Made by a program: the position numbers and the translations under genes. From Syntrophus aciditrophicus (lineage in GTDB: Bacteria; Desulfobacterota; Syntrophia; Syntrophales; UBA8958), in contig DYRD01000007.1 of the NCBI GenBank assembly GCA_020718905.1, positions 1 through 53,054 of the forward strand: a stretch of 53,054 nt of DNA, in the 5' to 3' direction. The notes beneath the pieces were generated by a model. It was given only the letters and a program-made list of their open reading frames with translations. It did not search any database and was not told where the DNA came from. Shown here piece by piece: positions 35,365-44,496 of this stretch. Position 1 is the first letter of the stretch. Every line of letters begins with the position of its first letter.

Positions 35365-35991
35365 ATGCAGTTACTTGCATCAACCATCCAAAAGATTACG
35401 CCTCAGAATGGCGCCGCCCGCAAGCGCGCCAGGATGCGGCTGGAACAACTCACCATGCCTTACTGGGCCCTCGGCAGTCTGATGGACCTGGCGGAAGATC
35501 TGGCCGGAATGACCGGTTTCCTGAAGGCGCCTGTCGCCCGGAAGACGGTGGTAACTATGGCCGGCGATCACGGGATTACCCGGGAAGGGGTGAGCAAATA
35601 CCCGCAGGAGGTCACTCCGCAAATGGTTCGCAATTTTGTCAACGGAGGGGCAGGAATCAACAGCCTGGCCAGGCTTGTCGGCGCCCGGGTGGTCGTTGTG
35701 GACATGGGCGTTGCCGGTGATCTGAGCGACCTTGTCCGGGATGGCAAGATTGTCTCAAAACGCATTGCCGCGGGAACGGGGGACTTCGCATCCGGCCCGG
35801 CCATGACCAGGGAGGAGGCGGTCCGGTCCCTCGAGGCGGGAATCGAGATAGCCCTTTCCCTTGAATCCTCAACCGACCTCTTCGGCACGGGCGATATGGG
35901 AATCGGCAACACCACGGCCTCAAGTGCGATCGTTTCCGTTTTCAGCGGCGCCCCTGCCACCGACGTCACGGGCCGTCGGTACTTCAGCTAA
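35365..35991 (+). pseudogene. cobT: Nicotinate-nucleotide--dimethylbenzimidazole phosphoribosyltransferase, C-terminally truncated
   Basis: CobT builds the lower ligand nucleotide of B12. GGAGG lies before ATG 35365. The N-terminal 205 residues match the family: LTMPYWALGSLMDLA, VVTMAGDHGITREGVSKYP, TPQMVRNFVNGGAGIN, DLFGTGDMGIGNTTASSAIV and APATDVTG. Normal CobT has about 350 residues; after VTGR the sequence is RYFS and a stop. The lost part contains the catalytic Glu region and the C-terminal domain, so the product should be inactive. The stop lies within 4 nt of the convergent nrdJ stop, so the cobT 3' half was replaced by the nrdJ end. Confidence 0.88.
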
Positions 35992-38222
35992 TGGCACTCG
36001 CTGTAGCCGCATAAGCGGCAGACGGCGCAGCCTCCCTCGTGCTCGACAATCCCTCCGCATTCCGGACAGGCCCCTTTGACAAAGGTCAGCTTCTCCTTGA
36101 CTATCTCCTGCCCCCCATTGTCCGCCAGATGGGATTGGATCGCCTTGGCCACGGCATCGGCGCAGGAAAGCACCTTGTTATCACCGAATCCGGAAGGGGA
36201 ATGACAGGAGATCCCCTGTAACTGTTTGACAACCTGTCGCGCCTGAACCCCGCTGCGCCAGGCGAGGGAAACCATGCGCCCGATGGCCTCGCTCTGTGAC
36301 GCCGCACAGCCGCCGGCCTTGCCCATGGTCGTGAATAATTCAAAGATTCCTGCCTTATCTTCATTGACGGTCACATAAAGGGGACCGCAGCCGGTCCGCA
36401 TCTGATATGTCCAGCCTTTCAGGACCTTGGGGCGCTCCCGCTTGACCAGCGCTTTTTCTTCATCCATAGACATGCGCAGGGCTTGTTCTTCCTTTTTCAA
36501 CATCGAGAGGACCTGCTTGTCCCGCGATCCGTCGCGATAAATCGTCACTCCCTTGCAGTCCATCGTGTAGGCCAGATGATAGACCTGGGCAACATCGTCG
36601 ATGGTTGCGTCATTGGAAAAATTTACCGTTTTGCTCACCGCGTTATCCGTATACTTCTGGAAGGCGGCCTGCATCGCGATATGCACCTCCGGGGAAATAT
36701 CATGGGCCGTAACGAATATTTTCTGAATATCAGCGGGAATATCTTCCATGCCATGAATGGTTCCGTGCTCGGCGATCCGCTGCATCAGTTCCAGGGAGTA
36801 AAATCCCCTTTCCCTCGCAATCGTTTCGAAACGGTGATTGACCTCCACCAGGATGTCGTCGTCCATAACCTGACGTACATAAGACACCGCAAAAAGGGGT
36901 TCAACACCGGATGAGGAATTGGCAATGATGGATATGGTGCCCGTCGGGGCAATGGTCGTGATCGTCGCATTCCGGATGGGCGCCAAGCCGTGCCGGTCGT
37001 AAACGGAACCCTTAAAGTTGGGAAAGGGGCCCCGCGTTTTTGCGAGTTCCCGGGATGCGGCGTGCCCTTCGTCCCGGATAAATCGCATGACCTTCTCGGC
37101 AAGGGCGATGGCATCCTTAGAATCGTAGGAGACATCAAGGAGAACAAGCATGTCCGCCCAGCCCATGATTCCGAGACCGATCTTCCGGTTTCCCAAGGTC
37201 ATGTCATGAATCTGGGGCAGCGGATATTTATTGACCTCCACAACATTATCGAGAAAATGAACGGCAAGATGAACCGCCTCTTCCAGCTTCGTCCAGTCAA
37301 TTTGCCCGTCTTTAACCATCTTGCCCAGATTTATGGACCCCAGATTACAGGACTCATAGGGAAGCAGGGGTTGTTCGCCGCAAGGATTCGTTGATTCAAT
37401 GGCTCCGACATGAGGAGTCGGATTGTCCCGATTCAGGCGGTCAAGAAATACTATCCCCGGCTCGCCATTTTCCCAGGCCTGAGCAACAATCCGGTTGAAG
37501 ACCTTACGGGCATTGAGGGTCCCGGCAATTTTGCCGCTCCTCGGATTGACTAGGTCATAATTCTCTTCACTCTCCACCGCCATCATGAAGATCTCCGTCA
37601 GGCCGACGGAAATGTTAAAATTATTCAAGTGTTTCTTGTCGGCCTTGCACATTATAAAGTCCATGATGTCGGGATGATCGACCCGCAGGATACCCATATT
37701 GGCGCCCCGGCGGGTGCCGCCCTGCTTGATTGTCTCCGTGGCCACGTCGAAGACCCGCATAAAGGAAATAGGACCGCTGGAGATGCCCGTCGTCGTCAAA
37801 ACCACATCATTGGCCGGCCGCAAACTGGAGAACGAAAAACCCGTGCCGCCACCGGATTTATGGATCAGGGCGGTATATTTTACGGCATCGAATATTTCTT
37901 CCATGGAATCGCCGACGGGCAGAACAAAACAGGCCGATAACTGGCCAAGCTCCCGCCCCGCATTCATCAGGGTGGGCGAATTGGGAAGAAATTCCAGACG
38001 GGCCATGAGATCGTAAAATTTTTCTTCCAATTTCTTCGTGTCCGCCTTGGCGTCGAATTTCCGATCCGCCGCGGCAATAGCACCGGCCACGCGTCTGAAC
38101 ATATGGGCAGGCGTCTCCAGAACGACCCCATCCTGATCCCGTTTAAGATAACGTCTTTCCAGAACGGTCAGGGCATTTTTTGTGAATTCGGGCGTGATCG
38201 CCATGGAAGTATTTTTTTTCAT
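35988..38222 (-). CDS. nrdJ: Adenosylcobalamin-dependent (class II) ribonucleotide reductase
   Basis: 744 residues from ATG 38222 (GAGAGGA 9 nt before; the frame is open to 38324). Reduces ribonucleotides to deoxyribonucleotides with a B12 radical, no oxygen needed. Visible: SACFVLPVGDSMEEIFDAVK, the STNPCGEQPLLPYESCNLGSINL active-site block, ATITTIAPTGTISIIANSSSGVEPLFA, and a C-terminal zinc-ribbon/thiol tail with CPECGG and CRLCGYSECH. Single intact copy here and probably the anaerobic dNTP source. It converges with and overlaps the truncated cobT. Confidence 0.95.
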   Translation of the reverse strand: MKKNTSMAITPEFTKNALTVLERRYLKRDQDGVVLETPAHMFRRVAGAIAAADRKFDAKADTKKLEEKFYDLMARLEFLPNSPTLMNAGRELGQLSACFVLPVGDSMEEIFDAVKYTALIHKSGGGTGFSFSSLRPANDVVLTTTGISSGPISFMRVFDVATETIKQGGTRRGANMGILRVDHPDIMDFIMCKADKKHLNNFNISVGLTEIFMMAVESEENYDLVNPRSGKIAGTLNARKVFNRIVAQAWENGEPGIVFLDRLNRDNPTPHVGAIESTNPCGEQPLLPYESCNLGSINLGKMVKDGQIDWTKLEEAVHLAVHFLDNVVEVNKYPLPQIHDMTLGNRKIGLGIMGWADMLVLLDVSYDSKDAIALAEKVMRFIRDEGHAASRELAKTRGPFPNFKGSVYDRHGLAPIRNATITTIAPTGTISIIANSSSGVEPLFAVSYVRQVMDDDILVEVNHRFETIARERGFYSLELMQRIAEHGTIHGMEDIPADIQKIFVTAHDISPEVHIAMQAAFQKYTDNAVSKTVNFSNDATIDDVAQVYHLAYTMDCKGVTIYRDGSRDKQVLSMLKKEEQALRMSMDEEKALVKRERPKVLKGWTYQMRTGCGPLYVTVNEDKAGIFELFTTMGKAGGCAASQSEAIGRMVSLAWRSGVQARQVVKQLQGISCHSPSGFGDNKVLSCADAVAKAIQSHLADNGGQEIVKEKLTFVKGACPECGGIVEHEGGCAVCRLCGYSECH

Positions 38223-38394
38223 TCTCTTTTTCCTCTCGGTAATAATTAGAAGTGAGTTAAATGCATGATGTACAACATGTAGTATGATACGGCGCACTTG
38301 ACCACAATATGCAGGAGAAGTCAATAGAAGATTTAAAAATAATGATTGGACGTGAACCGGAGCAGATGTCGAAGTTTCGTCTTGTATGAGCGAG

Positions 38395-38435
38395 AAAAGC
38401 CCCGGGACGGAAACACCGCCTCGGGGCTTTTACTA
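38395..38435 (-). terminator. Terminator of the CoA-transferase gene
   Basis: AAAAGCCCCG (38395-38404) pairs with CGGGGCTTTT (38422-38431), 17-nt loop, with T tracts both ways. It lies between the CoA-transferase stop and the nrdJ promoter region (38223-38394). Confidence 0.88.
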
Positions 38436-38485
38436 AATTTTAATCGCTAACCTTTTTTATTCACCGTCGAAAACATCACCAACAA

Positions 38486-39823
38486 TTATTCATTGCTTTT
38501 CCGCCAGATAGTCATTTGTTCCGCATCTTTTATCAACCCGTCGCGCAGGTCCGGATGGGCGATGTTGATCAGCGCTTCCGCCCGCTGCCAGGTGGATTTA
38601 CCGGCCAGGTCAGCCACGCCGTATTCGGTCACGATGAGGTGGGCCTGGGTGCGGGGCACCGTCACGATCGAGCCCGGGGGCAGCGTCGGTACGATCCGGG
38701 ATTTGATCTCGCCGGGCTTTTTGTCCTTGTAGAAGGAGTTGCAGCAGATGAAGGACATCCCGCCGTCGGACATATAGGCGCCGTTGGCGAAATCGAGCTG
38801 GCCGCCCGTACCGCTGATATGGCGCGGTCCTGAGGATTCGGAAGAAACCTGGCCGAAGAGATCCACTTCGACACAGGCATTGATGGACATCATATTGTCG
38901 TGCTGACACATGACATGGGGGGCGTTCGTGTAGGAAATGGGATAGGACGCCAATGAGGGGTTCATGTCAATCCAGTCATAGAGGAATTGGCTGCCGGCGG
39001 CAAAGGCGTAGGCGCTCTTGCCCTTGTCGACGCCCTTCTTCTTGTTCGTGAGCTTACCCGCCGTGTACATGTGGTAATAGGCGTCAACGAGCATCTCTGT
39101 ATGGCAACCCAGGTCCTGGATATCCGATTCGGCCAGCTGGCTGCCGATATAATTGGGCAGACCGCCGATGCCGAGCTGAATGCAGGCGCCGTTGGGAATC
39201 ATGGGAACGATGTGGGCGGCGATCTGCTTGTCGATATCCGTCGGGGCTGCGGGAGTGATGACTTCAATCTTGGAATCAAATTCGACAACGTAATCGACTT
39301 CCGAAATGTGCACCGTCTCTTCACGGCCGCCCATCGCCCAGGGAAGGAGCGGGTTCACTTCGAGAATGATCTTCTTGGAAACATCGAGAGCTGCGCGCAC
39401 CGCCGCATTACCCATGTGGAGACTGAAAAAGCCGTCCTTGTCCATCCTGGTTACCCGGATCATGGTCACATCGACAGTTTTGATGCTCTTCCGATAGAAC
39501 AGGGGCTGGTTGCGGAAGATCATGGGGTGATAAAAGCAGCGACCGCGATCATGGAGCTTCCGTGAGTAACCCGAGAAATGCCAGTCCTGATATGTGAAGA
39601 CCTCTGCCTCAGGGTCGGCTTCGATGCAGGCCTGGGGGCTCAAGCTCAACGTATGGCGGATGTTGATATTCTTGAGTTCATCCTTACGGGCCGCAAGGGC
39701 CTTGTCCAGACCAACAGGCTTGGTATGGCCAAATCCGTAATCGACCCAGTCACCGCTCTTTACCACTTTAACTGCTTCTTCCGGGCTAACAAGCTTGCTT
39801 TGATACTGTTCTGCGTACGACAT
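38486..39823 (-). CDS. Acetyl-CoA hydrolase/transferase family (butyryl-CoA:acetate or 4-hydroxybutyrate CoA-transferase type)
   Basis: 445 residues. The N-terminal domain begins with WVDYGFGHTKPVGLDKAL. The C-terminal AcetylCoA_hyd_C domain has IQLGIGGLPNYIGSQLAESDIQDLGCHTEM, where Glu of HTEM is the expected CoA-thioester nucleophile, then SGTGGQLDFANGAYMSDGGMSF and VTEYGVADLAGKSTWQRAEALI. Known: these enzymes move CoA between acetate and butyryl- or hydroxybutyryl-CoA in anaerobic fatty-acid metabolism and save ATP-level energy. It stands alone with a long AT-rich upstream region. Exact acid partner not readable. Confidence 0.88.
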   Translation of the reverse strand: MSYAEQYQSKLVSPEEAVKVVKSGDWVDYGFGHTKPVGLDKALAARKDELKNINIRHTLSLSPQACIEADPEAEVFTYQDWHFSGYSRKLHDRGRCFYHPMIFRNQPLFYRKSIKTVDVTMIRVTRMDKDGFFSLHMGNAAVRAALDVSKKIILEVNPLLPWAMGGREETVHISEVDYVVEFDSKIEVITPAAPTDIDKQIAAHIVPMIPNGACIQLGIGGLPNYIGSQLAESDIQDLGCHTEMLVDAYYHMYTAGKLTNKKKGVDKGKSAYAFAAGSQFLYDWIDMNPSLASYPISYTNAPHVMCQHDNMMSINACVEVDLFGQVSSESSGPRHISGTGGQLDFANGAYMSDGGMSFICCNSFYKDKKPGEIKSRIVPTLPPGSIVTVPRTQAHLIVTEYGVADLAGKSTWQRAEALINIAHPDLRDGLIKDAEQMTIWRKSNE

Positions 39824-40316
39824 TAACCTACCTCCCTCTATTTTTTGTTGTGCCTCTCTTATCCGCCGTGCATGGTGGCAAAATGATTCCGATCATGCCT
39901 GGGACTGCCTGCGGATGCATTCTTTTTTCCATATTCGAGCCCTGATAAAAAGAGGACGGTGCGCGACTATCACATTCGCAAACGAATCACAATATTGAAT
40001 ATTTTTGCAGAGTACGATACTATATATGTATTGTTTTTTTGCCTGATGATGCGTACACATAATATATTATATTTTCAATATGTTGCCTGCTGATTCCTTT
40101 TCTGCCGATCTTTCAGAGGTCGGCTGTCAATAGTATGCGGCAAATGTTTTGCACGGCGAGTCACTTTTCGTAAAACAATTTTTCATATGCTTCGTTAGGC
40201 AGTAAGCAGATTCTGTCCTTGACAGCCCCTGCTATTTTTTGTACGTGGTGTAAATACGATTTCCCATGCTCCTTATTACCGGCGTAATTTTCCCGAGATG
40301 ATAATTATTGGCTGAT
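39824..40316. other. Long AT-rich divergent regulatory region
   Basis: 493 bp without a gene between the CoA-transferase (left) and the orphan gene (right). It is far AT-richer than its surroundings, especially 39980-40090. An inverted repeat ATTCG-CAAA-CGAAT lies at 39974-39987. No riboswitch, tRNA or clear sigma-54 site seen. The length suggests a regulated CoA-transferase promoter. Confidence 0.4.
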
Positions 40317-41321
40317 ATGCTCAAGGCTATTAAGGACGCAAAGACCATCCGCCGCTGCCAGCAACAATTTGCCCGCCAACTCAAGGCAAGAGTTAAAGAA
40401 AAGATTCCCGTTACCATCGGCCACCAGGGGGCCAGTAATAGCGCCCGGGTATGGTGGTCCAAGGAGCTCGGACTGTGGTTCTTCCCCAGTAAAGGTGAAG
40501 AAAACCGTTATTGGAACGTCTTCGGAACAACCCGTCCCAAGCCCGCTGCCCTCCTGTCCATTACCTGCGAGATCAACTTTCCCAAAGAGGGGACCGACCG
40601 GCGCATCGGCGGAGTTTTTGCCACCGATAGCAAGGGGAGGACCTTCGTCGTCCACCGCGGTAAGCTGGGCGGCGGCCGGAAGGGGATCGGCAAAGCCCTC
40701 TTCGAGAGACAATACCGGGGTGTGTGGGTCGATATGGAAGACGGCGAGGAAGTGGCGTCCGTCGCCGTTGTCGGACTTCTCCTCTCCCCACGTTTCACCC
40801 GCCAGTTGGCCCAATTCGTCAATAAGATAAACATAATCAAGGATATGGCAGGTCCGCCGTCGGCTCAGCTGGAAATGGGTTTTGACGACCTCCGTCTCCG
40901 CGAGGAATTATTGGGGATGCGCCACTGCGAATTGCTGCGGGACATGGCCTCGGAATGCGATCACGGACTAATAATCAGGGATCTCGCCTTCGCCCTGAAA
41001 GAACTCGGCTGGAAATTCGGCAATGACGGCCTCCGGGACCTCATGACCGTCAATAAGGAGGGAGAGATAACGGCCGTTTTCCAGGTGCAGACGAATAACC
41101 TTCCCAAAAGCGTCCGGGAAGGGGCTACCGAACTCCTGGTGAACAGCATCCATTACCTCCGACCACCCCGGCTGATCCTGGCCTTGCCCGAACCTCTCGA
41201 TGCCGCGATGACGGCCAAACTGCAGCGCCTGCATATCGAGACCATGACCTACACATGGCGGGAAAATCATGCCTTCTTTCCCGACCTGGATAAGTTGCTT
41301 GGTTACCTCCGCAGCAACTGA
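40317..41321 (+). CDS. Orphan protein of unknown function
   Basis: 334 residues from ATG 40317; a TTG at 40308 is an alternative start. No signal or membrane span. The N-terminal half has GHQGASNSARVWWSKELGLWFFPSKGEENRYWNVFG and GRTFVVHRGKLGGGRKGIGKALFERQYRG, a pattern of aromatic and basic residues that could bind nucleic acid. The C-terminal half has IIRDLAFALKELGWKFGNDGLRDLMTVNKEGEITAVFQVQTN, which loosely recalls the order of a PD-(D/E)xK nuclease core (D, then Q-x-Q in place of E-x-K), but I would not assign it. Intact, solitary, with its own upstream region. Confidence 0.7.
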   Translation: MLKAIKDAKTIRRCQQQFARQLKARVKEKIPVTIGHQGASNSARVWWSKELGLWFFPSKGEENRYWNVFGTTRPKPAALLSITCEINFPKEGTDRRIGGVFATDSKGRTFVVHRGKLGGGRKGIGKALFERQYRGVWVDMEDGEEVASVAVVGLLLSPRFTRQLAQFVNKINIIKDMAGPPSAQLEMGFDDLRLREELLGMRHCELLRDMASECDHGLIIRDLAFALKELGWKFGNDGLRDLMTVNKEGEITAVFQVQTNNLPKSVREGATELLVNSIHYLRPPRLILALPEPLDAAMTAKLQRLHIETMTYTWRENHAFFPDLDKLLGYLRSN

Positions 41322-41360
41322 TTCTCCTTCCAAATCAAATTGATATCTTCATTGGCTTCG

Positions 41361-42635
41361 TCATCGGCGCCGCGACGTATTGCCATATACGCCGGCGGCG
41401 GCCCTTCCTTGCCGCCTCAATTTCATCTGTGATTTGGAAGCGGCATTAGAGAAGGAGCGGTCCCGCAGGCGGACCTCCTCCCACCAGATGGCCTTGGGGG
41501 AAGTGGGACAGACCTCATCGCAGACGAGGCAGGACATGTTGTGGGCCAAGGGCAGGCATCTCCCCTGATCGATCATGGCGAGGACGATTTTTGTGGCCGC
41601 CTTTTCCTCGCTGCCGAGTTTTCTGATCGCCCCGGTGGGGCAGACCTGGCCGCAGAGGGTGCAGCGGTATTCACAATAACCGATACGGGGAACCAGGACG
41701 GGGGACCATATTCCTGCCACCCCGACTTCCATGAAAGTGGGCTGGAGCCCCCCCGGTGATGCAGACCTTCATGCATTCTCAGCACTTTACGCAGCGCTTG
41801 AGGAACATCTCCTCCGTCAGGGGGGCGGATCAGGGTCGGTGGGGTGATACCGGCCCGGGCCAGAGGCGTAATTCTCAGCAGCGGCGCAGCAGCAATGCCT
41901 GCCAGCACCGAGCCGAGGACGCGCCGCTTGCCAAGATCGCGGGCGGCAGCGGCCGGTTTCCGGGCAAATCCGAAGGAAACGGCATTCTGAGGAGAGCCTC
42001 CAAGGGACAAAGATATTTGCACCAGAAACGCTTCTCCCGGAGATTCAGGGCCAAGGTCAGGAAAAAGATCAGACCAATAGAGATTCCCTCGAGAAAAAAG
42101 GGCTGACCGAAGGGGAGGACCGTCCTTTTCAGGAAACCGCAGATAATCTCCGAACTAACCGTAATAAATGGTATATTCCCTGCGAAGACGCCATCGAAAA
42201 AGCAGCCCAGGGCATAACTGAACATGGGGTAAACGGCGAGGGACAAAGAACGGATTAACAGAGCCAGGGGGTCGCCCCCCCCCGCCAGCTGGCCCCCCCA
42301 AAAGCCAGGACAAGGATGAAGATCAGGAGGAGATATTTTATCCGGTACAAACCGGAAATTTTTACAGGAACGGTTCCTTTTTTCAGTTTCCCCGCTAAAT
42401 GATGCAGGGTCCCCAGCGGGCAGATCCAGCCGCAAAACACCCGGCCGAGTATTGCCGTAACAATGATCACGGTCAAGACCGGGATAAATGTCCCGTAGTA
42501 GTAAGGGGATCGGCATCGAGAAAGATCTTGACGGGGTAGCCCAGTTCATTGGCTCCCTTCGATTCCGTCTGCAGCAAGAGCCAGAGAAAAAGGAGGAGGA
42601 AAAGGGCCTGACTGAACCGGCGAATATTTTTCACC
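41361..42635 (-). pseudogene. Polyferredoxin-type membrane 4Fe-4S protein (NapH/NosR-like), multiply frameshifted
   Basis: Start GTG 42635 (KNIRRFSQALFLLLFLWLLLQTE). The reading then moves through at least four frames: YPVKIFLDADPL, then VLTVIIVTAILGRVFCGWICPLG (helix and CxxxCP), LYRIKYLLLIFILVLAF, GNIPFITVSSEIICGF, FWCKYLCPLEALL (second CxxxCP), and the C-terminal ferredoxin part GYCEYRCTLCGQVCPTGAI and CLVCDEVCPTSPKAI. Shifts fall near 42500, 42285 (beside C9 and C7 runs), 41990 and 41740-41800. Known: intact relatives pass electrons across or along the membrane. Decayed or badly sequenced. Confidence 0.8.
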
Positions 42636-42648
42636 GGAGAATGTACCT

Positions 42649-42818
42649 CTAGATTGCGACCCTCTTGACCCTGAGTTTCGAGATATTCATGCTCCCCAAA
42701 CCGGCATGGTGACCGATGCGGACACAACCGAGGGTGTCCGGTTTCATACCAAAAAGGGTGGTCCCGAAAGCATCGACGGCCACCTGATCCGTACCGGCAA
42801 TAACGGTGTCGAGGGGCC
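42649..42818 (-). pseudogene. DUF362-family protein remnant
   Basis: A 55-codon frame DTVIAGTDQVAVDAFGTTLFG then MKPDTLGCVRIGHHAGLGSM, ending at a TAG 14 nt before the polyferredoxin start. It matches the C-terminal end of DUF362 iron-sulfur proteins, which often precede such polyferredoxins. The rest of the gene is missing upstream. Confidence 0.65.
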
Positions 42819-43051
42819 TGACATGACAACATTATTCAGGAAATCACGTCGATTCATAGCATCAACCCCTCTTACAAGCTTTTTTACATGGATTTAACGA
42901 ATCTTTCAACTTTTGTTATGTGCCAAGCAAATGTTAAGCAATATATCTTTTAAATTCGAGCTATTATCAATTATCATCGGAGAAAGGACATCTGGCACGG
43001 TTCTTTCATAGCTGTATTTTAAAAGAAAACGATCAGGGGAGAACACCTACC
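42819..43051. other. Intergenic region with sigma-54-like site
   Basis: AT-rich gap. Apart from the CTGGCACG...TTTCAT site at 42992-43009 nothing coding was seen. Confidence 0.4.
42992..43009 (+). promoter_or_regulatory. Sigma-54-type promoter
   Basis: CTGGCACGGTTCTTTCAT matches the -24/-12 consensus (YTGGCACG-N4-TTGCW) except T for G in the -12 element. It lies 43 nt before the ATG of the small membrane protein. A sigma-54 activator (NtrX-like) is encoded at 44497-45879. Confidence 0.5.
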
Positions 43052-43327
43052 ATGAAAAAGACATTATCCACCATCATCGTTGCGGTTATATTTGTGCTGC
43101 TCACAGCAACTTTCGGTCTTGCCGAATACACCGCAGCGGGAGGAGAGAATTTCCCGTATTTTCACCTGGGCTTGGTTATTATCGGCGGCCTGATCATCTT
43201 TTCGATCAAACAAAAGTTTGAAAAAATGTATGCCTGGGAAGCCGTCGGGGCATTTGCCCTCTACGCCTGCTATGTCGCCCTCTTCACGGCACCGGTCATA
43301 GAAGTGATCAAGATCTGGGTAAGCTGA
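43052..43327 (+). CDS. Small inner-membrane protein, unknown
   Basis: 91 residues: a signal-like first helix ending FGLAEYTAAG, then two transmembrane helices (FHLGLVIIGGLIIFSI and AVGAFALYACYVALFTAPVIEVI) with KQKFEKMYAWE between. GGGGAG precedes the ATG. No family recognised. It has its own likely sigma-54 promoter and terminator, so it is a single-gene unit. Confidence 0.7.
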   Translation: MKKTLSTIIVAVIFVLLTATFGLAEYTAAGGENFPYFHLGLVIIGGLIIFSIKQKFEKMYAWEAVGAFALYACYVALFTAPVIEVIKIWVS

Positions 43328-43380
43328 CCCGCCGTCTCCGGACGTGATCCTCGCCTGAACATAGTCCTTTTTGTAGATAG

Positions 43381-43416
43381 GCCCCTTTACGGTGTCCGCC
43401 GTAAAGGGGCTTTTTA
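43381..43416 (+). terminator. Rho-independent terminator
   Basis: GCCCCTTTACGG and CCGTAAAGGGGC form a perfect 12-bp stem with a 6-nt loop, followed by TTTTT. Confidence 0.93.
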
Positions 43417-43476
43417 TACTATTTACCTTGCGTTATCCGTTGTGAATCCCTCCGATTTGTGTTATGCCCCGTCTCC

Positions 43477-44472
43477 ATGAAACAGCTCATTGTCGGCATA
43501 ATAATCAGTATCCTTCTGATCTATCTCTCCTTCCGGGGCATCGACTTCGACGGTGTCCTGCAAGGTTTCAGGTCCATCGATATTGCCTATGCGGGCGGCG
43601 CTATCGTGATCATCGTGCTGATGCAGGTGATTCGTTCCATCCGGTGGGGCGTCATCCTCAGCCCTATTCATAAGGTCAGCCCATTCGATCTCTTTTCCGT
43701 GACCAATGTCGGGTTTCTGGCCATCGTCTCCTTCCCGGCCCGGCTGGGAGAATTTGCCAGACCCTATCTGATCACTAAAAAAGCGCCCATCCGGATGAGT
43801 TCCGCCCTGGCAACTATCTTTATCGAAAGGGTTTTTGACAGCCTGACGGTCTTTTTCATCTTCACCGTGACCATGTTCATGACCCCCCTGCCCCCGTGGC
43901 TAATCCGCTCCAGCGCCCTCTTTATTGTTTTGACCCTGGGTATCCTTGGTTTTATGATTTTTATGCTCTTTAAAAGGGAGACCTGCCTGAAACTGCTCGC
44001 CCCCCTCATATGCAGGTTACCCGCTCGCCAGGCCGAAAAAGCGGATCGCCTGCTGCATCAATTTATCGACGGGTTCGGAATGATGGCGGAGCCGCGATTA
44101 CTGGCCCAGGTCGCCCTGCTGTCTCTCGCCTTCTGGATCATCGACGGGATAGCAATTTACTTGATGTTTCTGGCCTTCCATTTAACTCTGCCCTTTATTG
44201 CCGCCTTTGTCCTCATGGTAATTCTAATGATCGGCATCGCCATCCCCACGGGACCGGGTTTTGTTGGGAACTGGCACTTCTTCTGCATTCTCGGACTGAC
44301 CCTCTACGGCATTCCCAAAACAGAGGCCCTCTCTTTCGCCATCATTTATCACTTCCTGTCCATCGGCGTCGTTGTCCTGCTGGGACTTCTTTTCCTGCCC
44401 GCCAACCGCTTCTCCCTCTCCGATCTGCAGGCAGTGGGCAGAGGGGAAGAGGCCCCAGGCGATAAGCAATAG
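43477..44472 (+). CDS. LPG synthase/flippase-type integral membrane protein (UPF0104)
   Basis: 331 residues from ATG 43477 (MKQLIVGIIISILLIYLSF). Seven to eight transmembrane helices with the family landmarks: IRSIRWGVILSPIHKVSPFDLFSVTNVGFLAI, FPARLGEFARPYLITKK, ALATIFIERVFDSLTVF, and IPTGPGFVGNWHFFCILGL. Known: the lysyl-phosphatidylglycerol synthase membrane domain; many stand-alone members act in lipid or glycan transfer. There is no aminoacyl-transferase domain here. Substrate unknown. Confidence 0.88.
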   Translation: MKQLIVGIIISILLIYLSFRGIDFDGVLQGFRSIDIAYAGGAIVIIVLMQVIRSIRWGVILSPIHKVSPFDLFSVTNVGFLAIVSFPARLGEFARPYLITKKAPIRMSSALATIFIERVFDSLTVFFIFTVTMFMTPLPPWLIRSSALFIVLTLGILGFMIFMLFKRETCLKLLAPLICRLPARQAEKADRLLHQFIDGFGMMAEPRLLAQVALLSLAFWIIDGIAIYLMFLAFHLTLPFIAAFVLMVILMIGIAIPTGPGFVGNWHFFCILGLTLYGIPKTEALSFAIIYHFLSIGVVVLLGLLFLPANRFSLSDLQAVGRGEEAPGDKQ

Positions 44473-44496
44473 CTATTAACCTATCCATTGCCGAGC

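Noticed and set aside
39974-39987. ATTCG-CAAA-CGAAT as a CRP-type operator
   Set aside because: The flanking TCACA elements are in direct, not inverted, orientation, so it does not match the TGTGA-N6-TCACA pattern.
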